A DNA stretch of 64,000 nucleotides from Chryseobacterium geocarposphaerae (lineage in GTDB: Bacteria > Bacteroidota > Bacteroidia > Flavobacteriales > Weeksellaceae), in assembly GCF_002797535.1 (NCBI RefSeq), contig NZ_PGFD01000001.1, forward strand, positions 806,001-870,000, in the 5' to 3' direction. The position numbers were made by a program, and so were the translations under genes. Within the stretch, counting starts at the first letter, position 1. Each line of letters starts with the position of its first letter. Under the pieces are notes generated by a model that saw nothing but the letters and a program-made list of their open reading frames with translations, made no database searches and was not told the origin of the DNA. This document shows positions 1 through 8,906 of this stretch, in pieces.

Positions 1-1152
1 TCTTTCTTCAGGAGTCATAGAGTAGATGATTGCTTCAATGTGTTTAAAAGCGTCATCGCTGATCTCTACATCTTTAATTGCTTTTCCAACTCCCGGAATC
101 ATTCCCATCAAATCCTTCATGTTACCCATCTTTTTGATTTGATTGATCTGCTTTAAGAAGTCATCAAAACCAAACTCATTCTTAGCGATTTTCTTATGAA
201 GCTTCTTAGCTTCTTCTTCATCAAACTGTTCCTGGGCTCTTTCTACCAAGGAAACAACGTCTCCCATTCCCAGGATTCTGTCTGCCATCCTTTCCGGGTA
301 GAAAAGATCCAAAGCTTCCATTTTCTCACCTGTAGAAATGAATTTGATTGGCTTTTCAACTACCGAACGAATTGTTAAAGCAGCTCCACCACGGGTATCA
401 CCATCCAATTTAGTTAAAACAACTCCGTCAAAATTCAAAGCATCGTTGAATGCCTTTGCTGTATTTACAGCATCCTGACCTGTCATTGAGTCAACAACAA
501 AAAGGGTTTCGTTGGGTTTAATGAAATAATGAACCGATTTAATCTCGTTCATCATCTGCTCATCAATTGCCAGACGACCTGCAGTATCGACGATCACAAC
601 ATCATGACCATTTGATTTGGCAAAATTGATGGCGTTTTCTGCAATGGTAGAAGGATTTGTAGAACCTTCTTCCGTGAAAACAGGAACCCCGATCTGTCCA
701 CCCAAAACTTTCAGCTGGTCGATTGCCGCGGGACGATACACATCACAAGCAACCAAAAGAGGTTTTTTATTTCTTTTTGTCTTTAAATAATTAGCTAATT
801 TTCCAGAGAAAGTAGTTTTACCGGAACCCTGAAGACCTGCAATCAAAATTACAGAAGGTTTTCCGGAAAGGTTGATTCCCTCCTGAGAACCTCCCATTAA
901 ATCTACCAATTCGTCATGAACAATCTTCGTCATCAATTGTCCCGGAGTTAGGGAAGTAAGAACATCCTGCCCTAAAGCTTTATCCTGAACTCTTTTAGTA
1001 AGATCTTTTGCAACTTTATAATTAACATCGGCATCTACCAATGCTCTACGAATTTCCTTTACGGTCTCCGCAACATTGATTTCCGTGATCTTTCCACGTC
1101 CTGAAATATTATGAAGCGCTTTGTCTAATTTATCCTGTAAACTATTAAACAT
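1..1152 (-). CDS. ffh: Signal recognition particle protein Ffh (3' end outside window)
   Basis: Ffh is the GTPase of the signal recognition particle; it binds signal sequences and 4.5S RNA and delivers nascent membrane proteins to FtsY. The gene reads leftward and 384 codons lie inside the window, so roughly the last 60-70 residues, most of the methionine-rich M domain's tail, are missing. The N domain begins MFNSLQDKLDKALHNISGRG. The G domain shows the P-loop GLQGSGKTTFSGKLA near residue 105 and the DVYRPAAIDQL motif that follows it in SRP GTPases. The start is set by the ATG at 1150-1152, which follows a good promoter at a short distance. Seen directly: P-loop and N/G layout; identity is secure. 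Confidence 0.96.
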   Translation of the reverse strand, partial: MFNSLQDKLDKALHNISGRGKITEINVAETVKEIRRALVDADVNYKVAKDLTKRVQDKALGQDVLTSLTPGQLMTKIVHDELVDLMGGSQEGINLSGKPSVILIAGLQGSGKTTFSGKLANYLKTKRNKKPLLVACDVYRPAAIDQLKVLGGQIGVPVFTEEGSTNPSTIAENAINFAKSNGHDVVIVDTAGRLAIDEQMMNEIKSVHYFIKPNETLFVVDSMTGQDAVNTAKAFNDALNFDGVVLTKLDGDTRGGAALTIRSVVEKPIKFISTGEKMEALDLFYPERMADRILGMGDVVSLVERAQEQFDEEEAKKLHKKIAKNEFGFDDFLKQINQIKKMGNMKDLMGMIPGVGKAIKDVEISDDAFKHIEAIIYSMTPEER

Positions 1153-1176
1153 ATTGATTTGTAAATTATAAGTGTG

Positions 1177-1205
1177 CAAAAATAAGGATTTTTTTAGTAT
1201 ATCAA
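1177..1205 (-). promoter_or_regulatory. Promoter of ffh
   Basis: On the minus strand a -33 TTG (1203-1205) is followed after 18 bases by TATTTTTG (1177-1184). This matches the Bacteroidota vegetative consensus TTG...TAnnTTTG and lies about 25 bases before the ffh start codon. Confidence 0.7.
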
Positions 1206-1370
1206 CCTGTATAGCACGTAATATTATATAGGATGTAGAATATTTTAAGCATTAAAGATGCCGCGATAAGATGATAAAAATCAAATCATGAAAAAATACG
1301 ATAGAAAAAGTCTATTTTTGCGATTAGTTAAAATTAACCTAACTAGTGTTAGACGAAAATAAATTTTAAA

Positions 1371-1748
1371 ATGAAAGCTAATCCAAATATTCTGGTTACA
1401 GTATTGTTTTTTTTAACGTTTCTCATTCATTTCTCTTTATGGAAATTTGTTTTCCATCTGGATGTAATTGTTATTGTGAAATTTTATTTATTCCTGAGTG
1501 TAATGTTCATGATGATGATTACTCTTATTGTTTTAATTAACAGAGTAGTGCCAGAATTTTTGGGGTTGTCCGTTATCGGTTTGATCCTGCTGAAATTTGG
1601 TTTGATGTTCTTAATCAGAAAGAAATTAAACTTTGAAGCCATCCCAGACTATAAATTTCATTTTATTATCCCATATTTTGTCCTGACAGCACTGCTTACA
1701 TACTATGCAATAAAGCTAATTAATCATGATAAAAAACAGGAAAATTAA
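1371..1748 (+). CDS. Small membrane protein preceding atpB (DUF6168-like)
   Basis: A 125-residue protein with about four predicted membrane segments (around residues 8-28, 33-55, 60-78 and 95-115), separated by short loops with Lys and Arg. It ends 53 bases before atpB. Flavobacteria usually carry one or two small membrane proteins (AtpI/AtpZ-like or DUF6168) at this place, where they are thought to help assemble the c-ring or supply ions; that role is known only for AtpI relatives and is an inference here. No enzymatic motif is visible. A possible -7 element TATTTTTG at 1313-1320 lies upstream but no -33 TTG stands at the right distance. The family name is from memory of position and size, so it is less certain than the gene call itself. 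Confidence 0.7.
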   Translation: MKANPNILVTVLFFLTFLIHFSLWKFVFHLDVIVIVKFYLFLSVMFMMMITLIVLINRVVPEFLGLSVIGLILLKFGLMFLIRKKLNFEAIPDYKFHFIIPYFVLTALLTYYAIKLINHDKKQEN

Positions 1749-1751
1749 TTA

Positions 1752-1780
1752 TTGAAAATAGAAAAAATATCATATTTTTG
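1752..1780 (+). promoter_or_regulatory. Promoter of the atpBEFHAG operon
   Basis: TTG (1752-1754), 18 bases, TATTTTTG (1773-1780): a close match to the Bacteroidota promoter. It sits between the small membrane protein and atpB, so the ATP synthase genes can be transcribed independently of the gene before them. It also shows that the TTG at 1778 is part of a promoter and not a start codon. Confidence 0.75.
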
Positions 1781-1801
1781 CACAACGAAAAAAACCTATC
1801 A

Positions 1802-2902
1802 ATGTTTAAGAAATTCGCAGTTTTATTCTACAGTATTTTTGTACTAAACTTAGTATCTGCACAGCATGGTGAACCCACTGCTGAAGGAGTGTCAGCTACT
1901 ACAGAACTTTCAGAGAAAGACAAAGTAAGTAAAGAAAACAAAGAGTTCATCGATCATCACTTATTGGATGCGCATGATTTCACATTGATGGTAGATAAAG
2001 AAGGTCATCACATTGGTTTTCCTCTTCCAGTTATTTTTTATGATAATGGTATTCGTGCTTTCATGAGTAATAAAGAAGGATTCATGCATGGAGAAACTAC
2101 AGAGGTTGACGGATCTTACTATAAACTACATCACGAAAAAATTTACAAAACTGACGCGGCTGGAACTTTAGCTTTTGATAAAGAAGGTCACGTTACTTCA
2201 GAAAAAGTTTTAGACTTATCAATTACGAAGAGTGTCCTTATTATTTTATTGACTTCAATCTTTATGTTAGTATTGTTTACAGGAATGGCTAAGTCTTATA
2301 AAAAGTCAGCAGTTCCTACAGGTGCTACAAGATTTTTAGAGCCTTTAGTAATTTTTGTAAGAGACGAAATTGCTATCCCAAACATTGGGCATAAATATAA
2401 AAGATTCATTGGTTACCTTTTAACAGTATTCTTTTTTATTTTATTCTTAAACGTATTAGGATTAATGCCTTTCGGAATTAATGTTACAGGTAATATTACA
2501 ATGACATTCTTCTTGGCGATCCTTACTTATTTAATTACTACATTTTCGGCTAATAAAGATTATTGGAAGCACATCTTCTGGATGCCTGGAGTTCCGGTTC
2601 CAATGAAATTGATCATGTTGCCAATCGAATTGCTAGGAACAATCACTAAGCCCTTCGCATTGATGATCCGACTTTTTGCAAACATGACTGCAGGACACAT
2701 CGTAGTAATGAGTTTGATCGGATTGATCTATGTATTTAAGAACTTTGTAGCAGGTGTTGCATTCCCGTTCCTTACATTGGTAATCTATTTATTGGAAGTA
2801 TTGGTTGCATTCCTACAGGCTTATATCTTTACCATGCTATCAGCCTTGTTCATCGGAATGGCAGTGCAGGAGCACGAGCACGAACACCACGCTGCTCACT
2901 AA
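1802..2902 (+). CDS. atpB: F-type ATP synthase subunit a
   Basis: Subunit a forms the proton half-channels beside the c-ring. From the ATG at 1802 it has 366 residues: a signal peptide (MFKKFAVLFYSIFVLNLVSA, cleavage near residue 20), a hydrophilic, His-rich periplasmic stretch to about residue 140, then five to six membrane helices. The essential arginine is Arg290 in MIRLFANMTAGH. The protein ends in a His/Glu-rich tail. The N-terminal extension is usual in Bacteroidota. An upstream in-frame TTG at 1778 would add eight residues, but it lies inside the promoter's -7 box and would spoil the signal peptide, so I chose 1802. First of six ATP synthase genes. Confidence 0.97.
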   Translation: MFKKFAVLFYSIFVLNLVSAQHGEPTAEGVSATTELSEKDKVSKENKEFIDHHLLDAHDFTLMVDKEGHHIGFPLPVIFYDNGIRAFMSNKEGFMHGETTEVDGSYYKLHHEKIYKTDAAGTLAFDKEGHVTSEKVLDLSITKSVLIILLTSIFMLVLFTGMAKSYKKSAVPTGATRFLEPLVIFVRDEIAIPNIGHKYKRFIGYLLTVFFFILFLNVLGLMPFGINVTGNITMTFFLAILTYLITTFSANKDYWKHIFWMPGVPVPMKLIMLPIELLGTITKPFALMIRLFANMTAGHIVVMSLIGLIYVFKNFVAGVAFPFLTLVIYLLEVLVAFLQAYIFTMLSALFIGMAVQEHEHEHHAAH

Positions 2903-2953
2903 TTGAAAGTTTAAAAATATTATTTAGAAACAAATTTTTTAAAATTATATATT

Positions 2954-3148
2954 ATGGAAATCCCTAAAATTGTAGGTGCTGGTATCGTAGTACTAGGTGT
3001 AGGTATCGGTCTTGGTAAAATCGGAGCTGCTGCTCTTGAAGCTATTGCTAGACAACCTGAACAATCTGGAAAAATCCAAACAGCTATGCTTATCGCAGCT
3101 GCACTTGTTGAAGGTGTTGCGTTTGCTGCTCTATTCGCAGTAAACTAA
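2954..3148 (+). CDS. atpE: F-type ATP synthase subunit c
   Basis: A 64-residue hairpin of two membrane helices that forms the rotating c-ring. The polar loop ARQPE (residues 32-36) contacts subunits gamma and epsilon. Glu53 in AALVEGVAF is the ion-carrying carboxylate. The Gln in helix 1 and the Ser/Thr after the Glu that mark sodium-binding rings are absent, so a proton ring is expected (inference). The length is normal for flavobacteria. A strong stem-loop follows the stop codon directly and may protect this part of the message, since many c subunits are needed per complex. Confidence 0.96.
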   Translation: MEIPKIVGAGIVVLGVGIGLGKIGAAALEAIARQPEQSGKIQTAMLIAAALVEGVAFAALFAVN

Positions 3149-3157
3149 TCAAACAAA

Positions 3158-3194
3158 AACCACTATCCTTAACGGTTGGTTACAGATAGTGGTT
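3158..3194. promoter_or_regulatory. Stem-loop between atpE and atpF
   Basis: Perfect 10-base arms AACCACTATC (3158-3167) and GATAGTGGTT (3185-3194) enclose a 17-base loop. No T-run follows, and the operon continues, so it is not an ordinary terminator. It may act as an mRNA processing or 3'-protection element that raises atpE output relative to later genes (inference). Confidence 0.6.
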
Positions 3195-3234
3195 ATTTAA
3201 GAAAAAAAGTAATAATTATTTATACATTTATATA

Positions 3235-3732
3235 ATGGAATTAATTCATCAGTTTTCGTCAGGATTATTTATTATCCAGTCTGTTATTTTTCTAGCATTA
3301 TTATTTTTGTTAGGTAAATTCGCTTGGAAACCTATCTTAAAATCTATCAATGATAGAGAAACGTCTATTGTTGACGCTCTTAATCAAGCTAAATTGGCTA
3401 GAAAAGAGATGGAAACTTTAAAAGAGGATAACGAAAGAATCATTCGTGAAGCTAAAATCGAAAGAGATGCGATCCTTAAAGAAGCCAGAGATATTAAAGA
3501 TAGAATTGTAGCAGAAGCTAAAGATGCTGCTAAAGCTGAAGGAGATAAAATGATTGAATCTGCTAAACAAACTATCAATGCTGAGAAAAATGCTGCAATG
3601 GCAGATATCAAAACTCAAATTGGTACAATTTCTATCAATATTGCAGAATCTATTCTTAAGCAAAAATTAGACAACAACGAAGCTCAAAATGAGTTGGTTC
3701 AGAATTATTTAAACAAATCAAATCTTAACTAA
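3235..3732 (+). CDS. atpF: F-type ATP synthase subunit b
   Basis: The 165-residue peripheral stalk subunit. It has one N-terminal membrane helix (about residues 8-28) and then a long charged, Ala/Lys/Glu-rich coiled coil (about 40-150) typical of the b dimer that holds delta and alpha against rotation. It begins MELIHQFSSGLFIIQS and lies two bases before atpH. Length agrees with the family. Identity rests on the helix-plus-coil layout and on its place between atpE and atpH. Confidence 0.95.
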   Translation: MELIHQFSSGLFIIQSVIFLALLFLLGKFAWKPILKSINDRETSIVDALNQAKLARKEMETLKEDNERIIREAKIERDAILKEARDIKDRIVAEAKDAAKAEGDKMIESAKQTINAEKNAAMADIKTQIGTISINIAESILKQKLDNNEAQNELVQNYLNKSNLN

Positions 3733-3734
3733 GA

Positions 3735-4274
3735 ATGCTTACATCTAAAGTAGCTAAAAGATACGCACAGGGTTTGCTTGACTTTACAAACGAGACAAAC
3801 CAGACAGCTGCTGTATTTTCAGAAATGAAAGATGTAGTAAAGGTAATGGCAGAGTCTAAAGATTTGAATAAATTCTTCCTTACTCCTTACATCGATTCTA
3901 AAAAGAAAATTGAAGTAGCAATAGAAATTTTTAAGGGATTATCACAGTCTTCTCAAAACCTGATTAAACTGGTTATTAAGCAAGGTCGCGAATCCCAACT
4001 AAAAAATATCGCTCAGGAGTTCATCAACAAAGTTGAAGATATCAATGGAGTACAGAGGCTTACTCTTACTACTGCAACTGAAATATCTGATGCTAATATT
4101 GAAGAAATCTTAAAATCAAGTAACCTTGTTAATACAAGTGCTAACTTCGATTTAAAAAGAATTATCAATCCTGAAGTTTTAGGAGGATACATTTTAAGAG
4201 TAGGAGATCAGCGGATCGACGCCTCTGTTAAAACTAAGCTTAACCAAGTTAAAAAGGGTTTTCAATTAAATTAA
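3735..4274 (+). CDS. atpH: F-type ATP synthase subunit delta
   Basis: The 179-residue delta subunit (OSCP homologue) that links the peripheral stalk to the top of F1. The N-terminal helical bundle starts MLTSKVAKRYAQGLLD, a signature of the family, and the C-terminal part ends with GGYILRVGDQRIDASVKTKL, the conserved beta-hairpin motif. It starts two bases after atpF and is followed 18 bases later by atpA, so it is likely translated as part of the operon. Confidence 0.95.
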   Translation: MLTSKVAKRYAQGLLDFTNETNQTAAVFSEMKDVVKVMAESKDLNKFFLTPYIDSKKKIEVAIEIFKGLSQSSQNLIKLVIKQGRESQLKNIAQEFINKVEDINGVQRLTLTTATEISDANIEEILKSSNLVNTSANFDLKRIINPEVLGGYILRVGDQRIDASVKTKLNQVKKGFQLN

Positions 4275-4292
4275 GAAAAAAACAACCATACA

Positions 4293-5870
4293 ATGGCAGA
4301 AATAAATCCGGCAGAAGTATCTGCGATCTTAAAACAGCAATTGGCCAACTTCGATACTCAATCAAATGTTGAGGAAGTAGGTACAGTTTTAACCATCGGT
4401 GATGGTATCGCTCGTGTATACGGGTTAGAAAACGTACAATACGGAGAGTTGGTGAAATTTTCTAGTGATGTAGAAGGTATTGTACTAAACCTTGAAGAAG
4501 ACAACGTAGGTGTTGCTTTGCTAGGTGAAAGTAAATTAGTAAAAGAAGGAGATACAGTAACAAGAACAAACAGAATTTCTTCTATCAAAGTAGGGGAAGG
4601 GATGTTAGGAAGAGTAGTGGATACTCTTGGTAACCCTATCGATGGTAAAGGTCCTATTACTGGGGAATTATACGAAATGCCATTGGAAAGAAAAGCTCCT
4701 GGAGTTATCTACAGACAACCTGTAACTGAACCATTACAGTCAGGTATCGTTGCGATCGACTCTATGATCCCTGTAGGAAGAGGACAGAGAGAGCTTATCA
4801 TTGGTGACAGACAAACAGGTAAAACTACTGTTGCGATCGATACGATCATCAATCAAAAAGAATTCTTTGATGCAGGTCAGCCTGTATATTGTATATATGT
4901 AGCTATCGGGCAAAAAGCTTCTACAGTAGCACAAATCGTTAAAACGCTTTCTGATAAAGGAGCTTTAGCATATACGGTAATCGTTGCCGCTAACGCATCA
5001 GATCCGGTTCCAATGCAGGTATATTCTGCAATGGCAGGTGCTGCAATCGGTGAGTTCTTCAGAGACACCGGAAGACCAGCGCTTATCGTTTATGATGATT
5101 TATCTAAACAAGCAGTTGCTTACCGTGAGCTTTCTCTACTATTGAGAAGACCACCGGGACGTGAGGCTTATCCTGGAGACGTTTTCTATCTTCACTCAAG
5201 ACTATTGGAAAGAGCTGCGAAAGTTATTGCTGATGATGAAATCGCTAAGCAAATGAATGACTTGCCAGAGTCTCTTAAGCCAATCGTAAAAGGTGGTGGA
5301 TCATTAACCGCACTTCCAATTATCGAAACTCAGGCGGGTGACGTTTCTGCATATATCCCGACTAACGTAATCTCTATTACAGACGGACAGATCTTCTTGG
5401 AGTCTGATCTATTCAACTCAGGGGTTCGTCCTGCGATTAACGTAGGGATCTCTGTATCAAGGGTAGGAGGTAACGCTCAGATCAAATCAATGAAAAAAGT
5501 TTCTGGTACACTTAAGTTAGACCAGGCTCAATATAAAGAATTAGAGGCATTTGCTAAGTTCGGATCTGACCTTGATGCGTCTACTTTAGCAGTAATCTCT
5601 AAGGGGGAAAGAAACGTAGAGCTTCTTAAGCAGCCGGTAAACTCTCCACTTCCGGTAGACAGCCAGGTTGCTATGATCTATGCAGGTACCGAGAACCTAT
5701 TGAGAAATGTTCCATTGAACAAAATTAAAGATTTCCAACACGAGTATATCGAATTCCTAAGATCTAAGCATCCTGACACTATGGCTGCTATCAAAGCTGG
5801 AAAAATCGATAACGATATTACGGGAGTTCTTAAGCAGGCAGCTAATGATTTAGCTTCTAAATATAACTAA
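4293..5870 (+). CDS. atpA: F-type ATP synthase subunit alpha
   Basis: The 525-residue alpha subunit carries the non-catalytic nucleotide sites of the F1 hexamer. The Walker A motif GDRQTGKT lies at residues 171-178, and the alpha/beta family signature around [14 protein letters not shown] lies near residue 380. N-terminal beta-barrel, central nucleotide-binding and C-terminal helical domains are all present and full length. Only the alpha gene is here; the beta subunit gene is not in the window. Confidence 0.98.
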   Translation: MAEINPAEVSAILKQQLANFDTQSNVEEVGTVLTIGDGIARVYGLENVQYGELVKFSSDVEGIVLNLEEDNVGVALLGESKLVKEGDTVTRTNRISSIKVGEGMLGRVVDTLGNPIDGKGPITGELYEMPLERKAPGVIYRQPVTEPLQSGIVAIDSMIPVGRGQRELIIGDRQTGKTTVAIDTIINQKEFFDAGQPVYCIYVAIGQKASTVAQIVKTLSDKGALAYTVIVAANASDPVPMQVYSAMAGAAIGEFFRDTGRPALIVYDDLSKQAVAYRELSLLLRRPPGREAYPGDVFYLHSRLLERAAKVIADDEIAKQMNDLPESLKPIVKGGGSLTALPIIETQAGDVSAYIPTNVISITDGQIFLESDLFNSGVRPAINVGISVSRVGGNAQIKSMKKVSGTLKLDQAQYKELEAFAKFGSDLDASTLAVISKGERNVELLKQPVNSPLPVDSQVAMIYAGTENLLRNVPLNKIKDFQHEYIEFLRSKHPDTMAAIKAGKIDNDITGVLKQAANDLASKYN

Positions 5871-5883
5871 TCAAACATTCAAT

Positions 5884-5937
5884 GTTTAAGGTTTAGAATT
5901 TCAGAGTTTTAAACCTTAAACTTCAGACCTTAAACTT
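5884..5937. repeat. Inverted and direct repeats between atpA and atpG
   Basis: A perfect 12-base inverted repeat, GTTTAAGGTTTA (5884-5895) and TAAACCTTAAAC (5910-5921), encloses 14 bases. The right arm is then repeated directly: ACCTTAAACTT occurs at 5913-5923 and 5927-5937. The left arm could pair with either copy, giving two competing hairpins. Similar TTAAAC/CTTAAA-rich spacers are common between flavobacterial genes; origin unknown. Confidence 0.65.
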
Positions 5938-5950
5938 TGAACCTAAATTA

Positions 5951-6811
5951 ATGGCAAACTTAAAAGAAATACGAGGTAGAATCAGTTCAATTTCATCTAC
6001 GATGCAAATTACACGTGCTATGAAAATGGTTTCGGCAGCGAAGCTAAAGAAAGCACAGGATGCTATCGTAATGTTGAGACCATATTCTGAAAAGCTTCAG
6101 GAGATCATCCAGAATGTAAATTCAAGTTCAGATCCTGATCAGGTTTCTGTTTATGCTCAGAAAAGAGAGGTGAAGAGAGTGCTTTTTATTGCAGTAACTT
6201 CAAACAGAGGTTTGGCAGGTGCTTTCAACTCATCTATTGTAAAAGAGCTTAACAACCAGTTCCAGAATAATTCTCAGTACGAAATTGAAGTTCTTACCAT
6301 TGGTAAAAAAGTTTTTGATGCTGTAAGAAAGAGCAGAACGGTATTTTCTAACGAAAGTGCAGTATATGATAATCTTACATTTGACAGAGTTGCTAACGTT
6401 ACTGAAGGAGTAATGAAGAGCTTCAGAGACGGTAAGTTTGATGAAGTTTATTTGATTTATAATAAATTTGTAAACGCTGCAACGCAAGAAGTAACTGCAG
6501 AACAGCTTCTTCCTATCTCAATGCCTGAAACAGAGAAATCAGCAGTGGAAACTGATTATATCTTTGAACCTAACAAAAATGAGATTTTGGATAATTTGAT
6601 TCCTAAATCAATTAAAACTCAGGTGTTCAAAGCTGTTTTAGACTCTGTAGCTTCTGAGCACGGAGCGAGAATGACCGCAATGCATAAAGCAACAGATAAT
6701 GCACAGGCATTGAAAAATGATCTTGTAATTTTCTACAATAAAGCGAGACAGGCTGCTATTACAAACGAAATCCTTGAGATCGTTTCCGGAGCTGAAGCTT
6801 TAAAGAGCTAA
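5951..6811 (+). CDS. atpG: F-type ATP synthase subunit gamma
   Basis: The 286-residue central-shaft subunit. It begins MANLKEIRGRISSISSTMQI, the conserved N-terminal helix with the ITRAMKMVSAAKL motif, and ends with the partner helix (ARQAAITNEILEIVSGAEAL); these two helices make the coiled-coil shaft. The central Rossmann-like part (VTSNRGLAGAFNS) is intact. It is the last gene of the cluster and is followed by a terminator, so no epsilon or beta gene is co-transcribed. Confidence 0.97.
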   Translation: MANLKEIRGRISSISSTMQITRAMKMVSAAKLKKAQDAIVMLRPYSEKLQEIIQNVNSSSDPDQVSVYAQKREVKRVLFIAVTSNRGLAGAFNSSIVKELNNQFQNNSQYEIEVLTIGKKVFDAVRKSRTVFSNESAVYDNLTFDRVANVTEGVMKSFRDGKFDEVYLIYNKFVNAATQEVTAEQLLPISMPETEKSAVETDYIFEPNKNEILDNLIPKSIKTQVFKAVLDSVASEHGARMTAMHKATDNAQALKNDLVIFYNKARQAAITNEILEIVSGAEALKS

Positions 6812-6848
6812 TACAAGAAATAGCATTTATCTATCAAATCTATAATAC

Positions 6849-6877
6849 AAAGCATCGAAAATATTCGGTGCTTTTTT
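6849..6877 (+). terminator. Terminator of the ATP synthase operon
   Basis: An 11-base stem with one G-U pair (6849-6859 with 6864-6874) and a 4-base loop runs into six T's. It lies 37 bases after atpG. Confidence 0.8.
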
Positions 6878-6879
6878 AT

Positions 6880-7202
6880 TTTTTGGAATTCCGTATACAG
6901 CATCTTGTATTTTACATTAAGGCCAGTGCTACCAGTAGGTAGTGCAATAATAAGAACAGTAGTAATCCTTAAAAAATATATTAAATAATTTTATTCATTT
7001 AATTGTTAAACAGATAATTAAATTGATTTACTTATAAAATTGTTTAAGAGGTAAAGTAATAAAGGTAACAGGATTACATATTTGCATCTTTGTAAATAAA
7101 AGAACGATTCTCCTGGCCGGTTGTATGATTTCTGGAAAATAGGACGGATTTAATTATATTATTTTGTATATCTTTGTATAATAAATTTATATTAATTTCT
7201 AA
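6880..7202 (+). promoter_or_regulatory. Long spacer with -7 element before the CorC gene
   Basis: This stretch of about 320 bases is very A+T-rich and holds no gene that I can see. The -7 element TATCTTTG at 7169-7176 lies 27 bases before the CorC start and is the likely promoter core; no TTG stands at the usual -33 distance. A small hairpin with 5-base arms occurs around 6928-6942. Nothing else recognised. Confidence 0.4.
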
Positions 7203-8561
7203 ATGGATTCGGACATAGTCAGGCTTTTGTTGGCCTTATTACTTGTTTTACTTAATGGCTTTTTCGTAGCCGCAGAATTTTCAATTGTTAAAGTTCGTTA
7301 TTCACAAATACAGCTAAAAGCCGCGGAAGGTAATTCTATGGCAAAGCAGGCAGAGCATATTATCAAGCATCTTGATGAGTATTTATCTGCAACACAATTA
7401 GGAATCACCTTGGCTTCCCTGGCTTTAGGTTGGGTAGGAGAAAGTGCATTGCACCACATTGTGGAAAATATTTTTGACTCTTTTAATATCAATCTTAGTC
7501 AGTCATCCATTACTTCGGTTTCATTGATTATTAGCTTTGTATTGATTACCATTATGCATATTGTTTTTGGTGAGCTTATTCCTAAGTCAATTGCCATCAG
7601 AAAATCAGAAGCTACTACAATGGCAACGGCAGTTCCTTTGAGAGTTTTTTATACGATTTTCAAACCGTTTATCTGGTTGATGAACTCTATGTCCAATGGT
7701 TTCTTAAGACTGATTAAAATTCACCCGGCATCTGAACAGGAAATCCACTCTACAGAAGAGTTGCAGCTTTTGGTAAAACAAAGTGCAGACAGCGGGGAGA
7801 TAGAGGAGGAAAACTATGAGATCATTAAAAATGCGTTCGATTTTACAGATCATTCCGCAAAACAGATCATGGTTCCGAGACAGAATATTACTTCTATCGA
7901 CTTTGAAGAAGATATCAATGAGATTATCAATAAAATTATGGATAGCGGATATTCCCGTATTCCGGTTTATGAAGATTCAATAGATAATGTTATTGGTATT
8001 TTCTATACTAAAGAAATCATCAGGGAGTTTGTAAAAAGAAAAGGTGAGCTCAATCACGAAGACCTGAAAGAACTGATGCGTGATGCTTTCTTTGTAGTAG
8101 GAAGTAAAAAGATTTCGGATCTACTGAAAATTTTCCAGCAGAAAAAGCAGCATTTGGCCATTGTAATTGATGAATTCGGAGGAACTGAAGGAATTATCAC
8201 CCTTGAAGATATTTTGGAAGAGCTTGTAGGGGAAATTCAGGATGAAGAGGATGATGAAGATAAGATTGTCGATAAAATGGGAGAAGATATTTACTGGGTT
8301 CAGGCCACGCAGCCTTTGGATGAAATTAACGAGTTTTTACCTAAGAAACTGCCTCTTTCTGAAGAAAGTGAATACAATACATTAGCAGGGTTCATTCTTC
8401 ATGCTTTAGAAGATATTCCGGAAGAGAACCAGGAATTTGACCTGGATAATTATCATTTTAAAATTCTGAAAATGAATAATAAGAGTGTGGAGCTTGTAGA
8501 ATTGGTATATGAACAGCCCAATAATATCAATGAATTGGCAGATAAAATAGGTGAAGTTTAA
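7203..8561 (+). CDS. CorC/HlyC-type membrane protein with CNNM and CBS domains
   Basis: A 452-residue hemolysin-family protein (CNNM/CorC group, linked to magnesium or cobalt export or tolerance). Domains in order: DUF21/CNNM membrane domain with three to four helices (about 5-190), a CBS pair (about 210-345; motifs MVPRQNITSIDFEED and HLAIVIDEFGGTEGIITLED), and a C-terminal CorC_HlyC domain (about 360-445). The gliding protein GldE shares this layout, so a GldE-like role is an alternative, but no gld genes are nearby. It is followed 11 bases later by clpS and probably co-transcribed. Confidence 0.88.
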   Translation: MDSDIVRLLLALLLVLLNGFFVAAEFSIVKVRYSQIQLKAAEGNSMAKQAEHIIKHLDEYLSATQLGITLASLALGWVGESALHHIVENIFDSFNINLSQSSITSVSLIISFVLITIMHIVFGELIPKSIAIRKSEATTMATAVPLRVFYTIFKPFIWLMNSMSNGFLRLIKIHPASEQEIHSTEELQLLVKQSADSGEIEEENYEIIKNAFDFTDHSAKQIMVPRQNITSIDFEEDINEIINKIMDSGYSRIPVYEDSIDNVIGIFYTKEIIREFVKRKGELNHEDLKELMRDAFFVVGSKKISDLLKIFQQKKQHLAIVIDEFGGTEGIITLEDILEELVGEIQDEEDDEDKIVDKMGEDIYWVQATQPLDEINEFLPKKLPLSEESEYNTLAGFILHALEDIPEENQEFDLDNYHFKILKMNNKSVELVELVYEQPNNINELADKIGEV

Positions 8562-8572
8562 AATTAATAAAT

Positions 8573-8878
8573 ATGTTTTTTCATAACCATATAAAAGATT
8601 ACGAAAATCCTAAGCGTCAGTATGAAGAAGAAGTGCTCGTACTAGATGATTTGGATGAAGTGTACAAACTCGTTTTGCATAACGATGATGTACATACTTT
8701 TGATTATGTTATAGATTCATTGATAGAAATATGTAAACATACGTTGGAGCAGGCCGAACAATGTACAATATTAGTCCATTTCAAGGGCAAATGTACGGTA
8801 AAAACCGGCTCAATGGATTTATTAAAGCCGATGCATGAAAAATTACTTTCAAGGGAATTAACAAGCGAAATTGTGTAA
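8573..8878 (+). CDS. clpS: ATP-dependent Clp protease adaptor ClpS
   Basis: A 101-residue adaptor that hands N-degron substrates to ClpAP/ClpCP. The core LHNDDVHTFDYV (about residues 36-47) is the ClpS signature; in the family the Asn-Asp-Asp contacts the substrate N-terminus. The rest folds as the usual alpha/beta unit, including a helix with HTLEQAEQC and the strand TILVHFKGKCTV. It lies 11 bases after the CorC gene and ends before a strong terminator. Length agrees with other ClpS proteins. The partner Clp ATPase is not in the window. Confidence 0.9.
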   Translation: MFFHNHIKDYENPKRQYEEEVLVLDDLDEVYKLVLHNDDVHTFDYVIDSLIEICKHTLEQAEQCTILVHFKGKCTVKTGSMDLLKPMHEKLLSRELTSEIV

Positions 8879-8906
8879 AGAATTTAAATCTTTACTATTA
8901 TAAAAT

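Noticed and set aside
196..378. Small plus-strand frame inside the ffh region
   Set aside because: It lies antisense to the conserved ffh gene and its product has no recognisable features.
1778..1801. TTG start for atpB adding eight residues
   Set aside because: The TTG is part of the TATTTTTG promoter box, and the ATG at 1802 begins a clean signal peptide.
2954..3148. Sodium-dependent ATP synthase
   Set aside because: The c subunit lacks the Gln in helix 1 and the Ser/Thr next to Glu53 that mark sodium-binding rings.
3384..3663. Antisense frames in atpF
   Set aside because: Low-complexity Ser/Ile/Leu-rich mirror of the Lys/Glu/Ala coiled coil; no start context or promoter.
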